NCBI RefSeq assembly: GCF_019218265.1
Contig: NZ_JAHUZE010000001.1
Location: forward strand, 1,054,001 to 1,118,000
DNA length: 64,000 nt
From: Maritimibacter dapengensis
Lineage (GTDB): Bacteria; Pseudomonadota; Alphaproteobacteria; Rhodobacterales; Rhodobacteraceae
Direction: 5' to 3'
In this document: positions 1 to 6,983 of the stretch, piece after piece
How positions within the stretch are numbered: the first letter of the stretch is position 1
How the letters are laid out: every line of letters starts with the position of its first letter
Translations under genes and position numbers: made by a program
The notes under the pieces: generated by a model
What the model was told of the DNA's origin: nothing
Seen by the model: the letters and a program-made list of their open reading frames with translations, nothing else
The model's database searches: none

Positions 1-1823
1 TTCATGGCGAGGAGTTGCGTGAGCATGGCGCTTTCGATGTCGCGGTCCAGCTCGACCGCGCGTTTCTGGTAGGCTTCATTCTCGCTCGCGGGCACGTTCG
101 GATCCCAGAAATTCGCAAGTTCGCGGATCATCTGGCGGTCGTGCTTGAAGAACGTGCGTTCGACCTCGTTCGCCTCGAACTCGGACATGCCAATATTTTC
201 AAGCACGTAGCGGCCTGCGCGGAGCGACGAGTCGAACATTTCCCGGACGATGTCATTCGCGCCGACCTGATAGAGGGCGTAGACATGCGCGCGGTCGCGG
301 GCGCGCACGATAATATGGAGATCGGGCCGCACCTGCCGGGCATGTGCGACGATGCGGTTTGCCGCTTCGGGGTTGTTCACGGTGACGACGAGGACCTGCG
401 CCGTTTCGAGCCCGGCGGCCTTAAGCAGATCGGGGCGCGTCGGGTCGCCGTAAAAGCCCTTTACCCCGAACTTTCGCATCATCTGAATGGTTTGCAGATT
501 GTTGTCGAGAACCGTGGTCTTGAAGCCGGCCGAGCGGACCAACCGGTTCACGACCTGACCGAACCGCCCGATGCCGACGATGATGACGCCGTGTTTCTCG
601 TCGATCTCGTCTTCTTTCGCGGTCTCGGGCGCGTCTTTCGTGCGCCGCGCGTAGAGATCGTAGGCGATGAAGAAGAGGGGTGTGAACAACATGGAAAGCG
701 CGATTACGGTGAGGAGGTCGTTGCCGATCGCGGAGGTAATGACGCCTTGCTGGCTTGAGAACGAGACCAGCAGGAAGCCGAATTCGCCGGCCTGCGCAAG
801 GCCGAGGGTGAACAGCCACAGGTTTCGCCCGCGGAGTTTGAAGATCCAGCCGAGTGGTGCGAGAACCGCCGCTTTCGCGGCCATCAGGGCGAGCGCGAGG
901 GCGAGGAAACGGACGGGTTCTGCGAGGAAACCGCCCACGTCCATGCCCGCGCCGACGGTGATGAAGAACAGCCCCAAAAGCAGACCCTTGAACGGTTCGA
1001 TGTCGGTTTCAAGTTCGTGGCGAAACTCGGAGTTGGCGAGCATCACGCCGGCCAGAAACGTTCCGAGTGCGGGCGAAAGGCCGACCAGATTCATGAGCGT
1101 CGCGATCCCGACGACGATGAGCAGCGCGACTGCGGTGTACATTTCACGCAGGCGGGCGGCGTCGATGAAACGAAAAAGCGGGCGTGCGAGGTATCGTCCC
1201 CCGAAGACGATGGCGAGGACCGCGCCGACGGTGGCGAGCGCGACACCCCAGGCGGGCAGGCCTTCGACGAGGGACATGACCTCATGCTCGCCGTTTTCGG
1301 GATGCGCGGCGCGGGTGGCGAGAAACGGCATCAGCGCGAGCATGGGGATGACCGCGATATCCTGCGTCAGCAGGACCGAAAACATGGATCTGCCGCCAGC
1401 GGATTGCATGAGACCCTTCTCTGTGAGGGTCTGCAGGACGATAGCGGTCGAAGAGAGCGCGAGCATCAGGCCGACTGCAAGCGCGACCTGCCAGTTCGCG
1501 CCGAGCCAGATCACCACCAGTGTCAGGAGTGCGGTGGTCACGGCGACCTGTAACCCGCCCAGGCCCATGAGCCTGTGCCGCATGTCCCACAATGCGCCGG
1601 GATCGAGTTCGAGGCCGATGATGAACAGCATCATCACGACGCCGAACTCGGCAAAATGGCGCAGGCCTTCGGCGTCGCCCGCGTCGATCCCGGTGATCGG
1701 ACCGATGAGCAGCCCGGCGACGAGGTAGCCAAGGACCGAGCCGAGACCGAGCCGCGCCGCGATCGGAACAGCGATCACGGCGGCGGCCAGATAGATCGTC
1801 GCATTGAGAAGGAATGTTTCCAT
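1..1823 (-). CDS. Kef-type monovalent cation:proton antiporter (CPA2), 3' end cut by window
   Basis: Predicted inner-membrane K+(Na+)/H+ antiporter of the CPA2 (KefB/KefC) family. I translated the minus strand from the ATG at 1823; the frame stays open to the window edge, so at least 607 residues are present and the C-terminus is missing. The first ~380 residues are a string of hydrophobic helices beginning METFLLNATIYLAAAV. From about residue 405 comes a cytoplasmic RCK/TrkA-N domain with the nucleotide-binding GIGRFGQ loop and an acidic residue (VLDN) at the end of the second strand. KefB and KefC are glutathione-gated in enterobacteria; the partner KefF/KefG is not visible here. The gene lies 66 bases downstream of the PAS-domain gene on the same strand. 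Family is certain; ion specificity is not. Confidence 0.9.
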   Translation of the reverse strand, partial: METFLLNATIYLAAAVIAVPIAARLGLGSVLGYLVAGLLIGPITGIDAGDAEGLRHFAEFGVVMMLFIIGLELDPGALWDMRHRLMGLGGLQVAVTTALLTLVVIWLGANWQVALAVGLMLALSSTAIVLQTLTEKGLMQSAGGRSMFSVLLTQDIAVIPMLALMPFLATRAAHPENGEHEVMSLVEGLPAWGVALATVGAVLAIVFGGRYLARPLFRFIDAARLREMYTAVALLIVVGIATLMNLVGLSPALGTFLAGVMLANSEFRHELETDIEPFKGLLLGLFFITVGAGMDVGGFLAEPVRFLALALALMAAKAAVLAPLGWIFKLRGRNLWLFTLGLAQAGEFGFLLVSFSSQQGVITSAIGNDLLTVIALSMLFTPLFFIAYDLYARRTKDAPETAKEDEIDEKHGVIIVGIGRFGQVVNRLVRSAGFKTTVLDNNLQTIQMMRKFGVKGFYGDPTRPDLLKAAGLETAQVLVVTVNNPEAANRIVAHARQVRPDLHIIVRARDRAHVYALYQVGANDIVREMFDSSLRAGRYVLENIGMSEFEANEVERTFFKHDRQMIRELANFWDPNVPASENEAYQKRAVELDRDIESAMLTQLLAM

Positions 1824-1889
1824 AACTTCATATCGCAAGGGTCGCGAAGCTTGGCAACGGCGACCGCCAATGTCATCGGCGAAAAGACG

Positions 1890-3164
1890 TCAGTTCCCGA
1901 GCGAGTCCTGAATTTCGCGCCCGAGACGTATGATCTGATCAAGTCTTGCGCTGATCCGGTCCTGGAAGACCTTGAGTTGTGCGATGATGTCTCCGAGGCT
2001 GTCACCTGCGGTCGTGCTTCGTGCGCTTTCGATCTTGCACATGACACGGGTCGTGGACAGGCCGAGGACATGTCGGTCCATCTTTTCGCAGGCGGCGAGG
2101 ATGCGGCGGGATTCGTCGAGCACGTGGTCGCGGGCCGATGCTGCCTTGTCGGTGTAGTGAGCCACGAGGCTGCGCAGGATGGTCCGTTCCTCGTCGATGT
2201 CGAGATGGCCAAGTTTGCGGCGCTCGAATTCGAGCTGGCGGTCGCATTCAACGAGGATGCGAGACATTCCGTGGATGAATAGGGACGTGGTGACGCTGGT
2301 CTTGATCCCCGCGAAATTGCTGTTTTCTCCGATCACGTTCGCTTCGAACCAGTCGGACATGTCGCGTGACATCGACCCGTAGTTCTTGGACAGGGTCGAG
2401 ATCGGGCCTCCGGTCGCTTCGATACGTGACGCGATGACGCGCAAGTTATGCGGCACCGTCGCCATTGCGTTGAAATCCGCAGCGAGCGCTTCGGATTCGA
2501 TTTTCAGCTGTTCGGCATGTTGGAGTGTCCGGTTCATGGCGTGCGTGCGTCCGGACACGGTGGTGTCGAGCAACACGTCGCGCGCGATCAGTTCTTCGGC
2601 CAAAGCGTGGGTTGAGAAACCCTCGTAACTCGGGAAGCCGAGGTCGCGGATACGGTCGAGCAATTCTTCCGCACTCTTCCCGGGGTCGAGGCGTTCGTCG
2701 TTCTCACGGCGTCGCAGGTCAGCGTAAAGGTCTTCGACCGTCGCGAGCATCGGGCTTGTCGGTTTGATGCGGGCCGAGAGGTATCCGCCCTCGATCGGCG
2801 CAATGACGGCATAAACCCAGTAGTGAAGGCCATCTTTCGCGCGGTTCTTCACATACGCGCCAACGGGCCGACCCGCCTTGATCGTCTCCCACAAGAGCCA
2901 GAAGACGGCGCGCGGCATGTCAGGGTGGCGAATGAGCTTGTGAGGCGCGCCTTCGAGTTCGTCCCAGTCGTAGTGCGCAACCCGGCGAAAGACATAATTG
3001 CCTGACTTGACCACGCCGCGCTCATCCGTGCGCGAAAAGAAGACCTCTCCGACATCGAACGGCGCTTCGCCGCTGGATGGCCGTAATTCGTTTCGTTTTT
3101 CCAAGAAGCTCAAGACATGGCTCTCCGCATCGACCGGTGTCGTTTGGAAAGCCTTAGCAGCCAA
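1890..3164 (-). CDS. Aer-like PAS-domain protein lacking an MCP signalling domain
   Basis: A 424-residue cytoplasmic protein with no membrane segment or signal peptide. Residues ~38-130 read as an aerotaxis-type PAS domain (VFFSRTDERGVVKSGNYVF, later HPDMPRAVFWLLW and VYAVIAPI), like the N-terminal redox/energy sensor of Aer. Aer-type receptors continue into a HAMP and a methyl-accepting coiled coil with the conserved hairpin tip; here the remaining ~290 residues are helical but show no recognisable tip. The protein may be a stand-alone sensor or an adaptor that has lost direct CheA contact. The start is a TTG (3164) with poor ribosome-site spacing, chosen because no ATG lies near the N-terminus of the domain. 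It sits 33 bases after the 1019-residue gene, so the two may be co-transcribed. Confidence 0.7.
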   Translation of the reverse strand: MAAKAFQTTPVDAESHVLSFLEKRNELRPSSGEAPFDVGEVFFSRTDERGVVKSGNYVFRRVAHYDWDELEGAPHKLIRHPDMPRAVFWLLWETIKAGRPVGAYVKNRAKDGLHYWVYAVIAPIEGGYLSARIKPTSPMLATVEDLYADLRRRENDERLDPGKSAEELLDRIRDLGFPSYEGFSTHALAEELIARDVLLDTTVSGRTHAMNRTLQHAEQLKIESEALAADFNAMATVPHNLRVIASRIEATGGPISTLSKNYGSMSRDMSDWFEANVIGENSNFAGIKTSVTTSLFIHGMSRILVECDRQLEFERRKLGHLDIDEERTILRSLVAHYTDKAASARDHVLDESRRILAACEKMDRHVLGLSTTRVMCKIESARSTTAGDSLGDIIAQLKVFQDRISARLDQIIRLGREIQDSLGN

Positions 3165-3197
3165 GCCTTTTCGGGACGTTAACCGCGCCGGGACTCG

Positions 3198-6100
3198 TCA
3201 GCCGAGTGGGAGGACGTCCAGCGCCATTTGGCGGCCGCCCTTCTGATAGACCAGCCGCGATGCGGATATGGCCGTGACCCGGCCTCCGTCGAGATTGTCG
3301 CCGATCGAAACCTTGACGTATCGCCCGGAAGACAGGCGCACGAGCGCGCGCCTGGAGGCATTGGAGCCATAGACGCCAATGAGGTTGATTTTGCGCAGGT
3401 TCAGGGCGTTCTTCATTGTCGCCGTTCGGGCAACCGACGCAGACGAGGGGATCGCGGGCTGCGTCGTTGCGGCGGCGGCTTCGATGACCTGGCCACTGTC
3501 GCCTGCGGATTGTTCCGGTTCGGGTGGGCGTTCGCGCGTGCGCGCCTGAGCCACGGCGACGATTTCGGCCATGTTGCCCGGTCGGGTGCTTGGCCGGACC
3601 GATGCGTTCACGGCGAGATCGGTAGCGGCGACGATGGCGGTTTCATCAGGCTCGGACACTTCGTCTTCGAGCGGATCGGCGGCATCCGCCGTTTCGGTTT
3701 CGTCTCCGTCCTCGGCAGGTGACTCCGCCTCGGCCTCGGCCACAGCGACGTCGATGTCGAGATCGGACGGACGGGCGCGCGGCGAGACCTGGCCCAATTC
3801 CGCGACGGTCTGCCCGCCGAGGCGCGCGCGTTCGGCAAGTTCGTTGAGGTTGCCCGGGCGTGTGCGCGGCGTGAGGCCTGGATCTTCAGCGAGATCCGGC
3901 GCGAGGGCGGCGTCATCCTGCACCTCGGGGGCGGGGACGATGCCTTCGGGACGCGGCGCCGGGGTGACGGGCGGGCGACCTTGGGTCACGAGAACGCCGA
4001 CAGGGGAAACCGAGCCTTCGGGCGTTGCGATCACCAGGCCGTCTTCGTTCAGGTCGAAGGTGGTGCCCGGTGGGGGCGGCGGGGGCGGTGCGATCGGGCT
4101 CTCGCCGCCGACAGGGCCAAGGTCGGGCAAGGCCAGCGCATCGTTCGAAGAAATCGCGGGGTCGATCGACGCCACGTAGATGTCATCGCCGCGTGCGGTG
4201 TCGGGGTCAGCGGGCGTGTCGGGGGCGCGCACCCAGACGCCGGTCGATGCATAGGATTCGGCAGCTTCCTCGGGCGTCGGGCGATCCCCGCTCGGGGTCG
4301 GCGTTGTCGCGACGTCCGGCGCCGGTTCTTCGACCGCCGCTTCCTCGGCCAAGGGCTCGGGCTCTTCGACCGGGGCAGGTATTGCCGTTTCGGTTTCAGG
4401 TTCCGGATTGAAGAGGGCCGCGTCTTCGTCCGTAAGAATGAACGTCGACCAGAGCGCGGCGCCTGCGAGAAGCAGGAGAAGAAGCAACGTCAGTATCAGG
4501 CCCATTCCAACGGACGAGCGTTTCTGCGCAGTGCTTTGTCCGCGGCGCGCGCCGAAGACGGTAAGCGCTTCGGCTTCCTTGGCGCGGGGGGATTTCTCGG
4601 AGTCGCCCGGCGGTTTGGCTTCGACTGTTGCGCCACGATCCTTGCGGCCCAGGAACCCACGGCGTTTCGCAGGTGGTTCCGTTTCGGCCGGCTCGGGGTC
4701 GGAGATTTGCGACGGTTCCGGGTCCGGCGTGCCGGGAAGGTCGTCGATCTGCGGCGGTATCAGGGCCGTTTCACCGGGCTTGTCTTTCGCAGCAGACGCT
4801 TTCGCCTCGGCACGGCGGGCCAAACCAGAGCGCACATCGGCAATCCGGCCCGAAAGGCGGCTTCCAAGTCCTGCCTTGTCGGAGGCGTCGTCGGCAGCGT
4901 CTGCGGGCGCATGGCCGAGCGCGCGCGCCATTGCGAGACGTTGTTTCTCGGCCTCGCCAACCAGACGCGGGGCGGGTGGTGGATCGTCCACGATCACCTT
5001 GGGCGAAGGTGCAGTGCGCGTCTCGCCCTGAACATCGCTTGTAATTTCAGGCGTTTTCGCGCCCGTTGTCGCACCCTCGTCAGTGCCAGGCGTGTCGCGG
5101 CGGGTCGAGAACGAAGGTTCTTGGGCCTGCGCCTCGTCGGGCTTGGTCTGTTTGCGTTGGTTCTTTCCTTGCCCAGACGCCTTTATGGCCGGGGCAGGTG
5201 GCAGGTTGTCATCATCTGATCTCTGAACCGGTCGGTAGCTTTTGGTGTCGGTTGCGTCGTCCGGCGTCGGCGGGAAAGGCGCGAGGATCGGCGTGGTGAC
5301 CACTTCGCGCTGGCCCGATTTTCGCGATCCGGCCGTGCTGCGTTTTCCAGCCCCTTTGCGGCCTGGGCCATCGGCCTGTGAAGATGTGTTCTTCGGCTCG
5401 GGTTGCGCGGTTTCACGCGGCTGAAACACCAGCTTTTCCGGCGCTTTCTGATCTTTTTGACCTGTCTCGGGGCGCTCTACGTCGGAGTCTGCCGTTTCCG
5501 GTTCGGTCGGCAACGTGCCCTGCAGCGTGGATGCGGCGGGTTCCGGCTCTTCCGGTTGAGGTTCGGGCGTCAGCTCTTTGCCGAGGTCCGGGAATGGGTC
5601 GATGTCGGCAGGTTCGGTCGGGTCCGGGTTTTCCGTTGCGGCCGGTGCCTGAGGCTCCTCAATCGGTTCGGGTTGTTCGGCCGGAGCCGTCGACTCATCG
5701 GTCTCGAGATCGCGGGGGTTCTTCGGGACCGGGGACGTGTCAGGAACCACACGTTCCGTCGGCGAAAGGATTTCGGAAGCCGCGTCGGTCTTGCCGAAGA
5801 AAGGCTCGCCAGAGAAGGCACCCTTTTCGGGGCGCGCGACGAAACTGACGGGATTGAAACCGAATTGCTTCGCGAAACCCTCGGCTTCTTCCATCGTCTC
5901 CCGCGCGAGCACCGCGACCCGAGCGGTTTCACCGTCGGCGCGCCAGTCGAACACCAGTTCAGAGACCGGGTAGGGCGTGAGCCCTTCCAGGGCGACTCGT
6001 ATCTGGACTTCGCGCGCGACGTCATCAGGGCCAGGGGCTTTGACCGTCGTGTAGAGGATCTGCGAATCCGGGATGACGAGCTTGGTGGTGAGTTGCCCGT

Positions 6101-6257
6101 CCGCAAGGGAATCGGCACGATCACGCAGCTCCGCGAGATGGTCCGACATCTTCGGGTCGTCGAGTGCGACTTCGCCCAAGCGCACCCAGCCACCCTTCTT
6201 GCGAAAGAGGACACTGATGCCGTCATGGCTGAGATCAAGCGCAAAATCCGGCTTCAT
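3198..6257 (-). CDS. Single-span protein with PilM/GspL-like N-terminus and PilP/GspC-like C-terminus
   Basis: A 1019-residue protein. Residues 1-~160 (begins MKPDFALDLSHDGISVLF) resemble the actin-like cytoplasmic fold of PilM/GspL: a phosphate-1-like DLSHDGI start, a strand-rich core and LDGL/EGLTPYP-type elements. Residues ~165-580 are a long Pro/Glu/Lys-rich, low-complexity linker. One transmembrane helix (about 583-607, leucine-rich) is followed by a second acidic Pro-rich linker, with repeated R-x-RPGN/RPSD boxes, and a final ~70-residue globular piece (NLRKINLIGVYGS...GRYVKVSIGD) that resembles the periplasmic homology region of PilP/GspC. So one chain would link the cytoplasm to the outer periplasm. 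No other pilus or secretion gene is nearby. Function is unknown; the domain reading is by pattern only and needs profile comparison. Confidence 0.6.
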   Translation of the reverse strand: MKPDFALDLSHDGISVLFRKKGGWVRLGEVALDDPKMSDHLAELRDRADSLADGQLTTKLVIPDSQILYTTVKAPGPDDVAREVQIRVALEGLTPYPVSELVFDWRADGETARVAVLARETMEEAEGFAKQFGFNPVSFVARPEKGAFSGEPFFGKTDAASEILSPTERVVPDTSPVPKNPRDLETDESTAPAEQPEPIEEPQAPAATENPDPTEPADIDPFPDLGKELTPEPQPEEPEPAASTLQGTLPTEPETADSDVERPETGQKDQKAPEKLVFQPRETAQPEPKNTSSQADGPGRKGAGKRSTAGSRKSGQREVVTTPILAPFPPTPDDATDTKSYRPVQRSDDDNLPPAPAIKASGQGKNQRKQTKPDEAQAQEPSFSTRRDTPGTDEGATTGAKTPEITSDVQGETRTAPSPKVIVDDPPPAPRLVGEAEKQRLAMARALGHAPADAADDASDKAGLGSRLSGRIADVRSGLARRAEAKASAAKDKPGETALIPPQIDDLPGTPDPEPSQISDPEPAETEPPAKRRGFLGRKDRGATVEAKPPGDSEKSPRAKEAEALTVFGARRGQSTAQKRSSVGMGLILTLLLLLLLAGAALWSTFILTDEDAALFNPEPETETAIPAPVEEPEPLAEEAAVEEPAPDVATTPTPSGDRPTPEEAAESYASTGVWVRAPDTPADPDTARGDDIYVASIDPAISSNDALALPDLGPVGGESPIAPPPPPPPGTTFDLNEDGLVIATPEGSVSPVGVLVTQGRPPVTPAPRPEGIVPAPEVQDDAALAPDLAEDPGLTPRTRPGNLNELAERARLGGQTVAELGQVSPRARPSDLDIDVAVAEAEAESPAEDGDETETADAADPLEDEVSEPDETAIVAATDLAVNASVRPSTRPGNMAEIVAVAQARTRERPPEPEQSAGDSGQVIEAAAATTQPAIPSSASVARTATMKNALNLRKINLIGVYGSNASRRALVRLSSGRYVKVSIGDNLDGGRVTAISASRLVYQKGGRQMALDVLPLG

Positions 6258-6641
6258 GGCGCGTGCTTGTCTGCTTCCCTCTAAAGTTGGGCCCGTTCCG
6301 TTTGCGGCTTCGGGGCCCGAAAGTTCTTGGGAAACTATAGCAGGTCACTGTGCAAGGAAAGCGAAACGGGGCGAGTTTTCGAGTTTGGGCCGGATAATCC
6401 AAGACTCGCGCGGCTTTTTGCCGAAAGTTGCGGGAATTCCAGTGAAATTTTCCGCTGCGGCTTGAACGACGGGTGCGGGAATCAGCCTGAGCAACGCGGC
6501 GTTTGTGTTTGAAAAGTCCAAACCCGGCGTACTGCCGGTTGGCCGTATGGTGACGGCGTTGGAGCACATTTCCGCCTCCACAGGAACCGGAGGTGCGAAT
6601 AGTGCGATCCGGTTGCCGACCGCGCGAGGTGGTGACGCAAA
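6258..6641. other. Divergent intergenic region between the 1019-aa gene and the GTA remnant
   Basis: These 384 bases separate two divergently transcribed genes and should hold both promoters. I see no convincing ORF: the open frames crossing it on the minus strand run antisense into g1 and look like shadows. A run of A/T-rich patches (around 6336-6350 and 6440-6455) is compatible with promoters, but no clean -35/-10 pair was found. Confidence 0.4.
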
Positions 6642-6983
6642 ATGAGTGAGACTTCCGACAATTCCAATCCACCGCTCGAGGCGGACGTCGATGTTCATGT
6701 CGTCGCAAAACGCAGTTTCCTGCGTGCGCTCAAAGCATTCAACGCAGCGATGGCCGAACTGGAGGCCGATCCGTCGATCGACCTTGCCGATGCGAGAAGT
6801 CGTTCCGCCGAGTTGCGCCGGACCATGCAGACCGTTCTCGAAGAAAGGAAACGCTGTGAAGAGTATGCAAACCGGCGGCAGGACGGCAGTGAACAAAGAG
6901 ATGGCGCGTTCGATACCGAACAGGCGCGGGCGCAGATCGAACGCCGCCTGGCTCGCATCCGCCGCGCCGAGGATCAAGGCTGA
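6642..6983 (+). CDS. Gene transfer agent g1 homologue, probable small terminase subunit
   Basis: A 113-residue, highly charged, helical protein (MSETSDNSNPPLEADVDVH at the start, then LRALKAFNAAMAELEADPS). In RcGTA-type clusters of Rhodobacterales a protein of about this size lies directly upstream of, and overlaps, the large terminase gene; it has been shown in Rhodobacter capsulatus to act as the small terminase that recruits DNA. Position, size, helical character and overlap with the terminase-derived reading frame support the call; sequence identity was not testable here. It appears intact although the genes it serves are deleted, so it may now be non-functional or be drifting. Start: ATG at 6642 preceded by a weak GGTGACGCAAA leader. 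Confidence 0.65.
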   Translation: MSETSDNSNPPLEADVDVHVVAKRSFLRALKAFNAAMAELEADPSIDLADARSRSAELRRTMQTVLEERKRCEEYANRRQDGSEQRDGAFDTEQARAQIERRLARIRRAEDQG

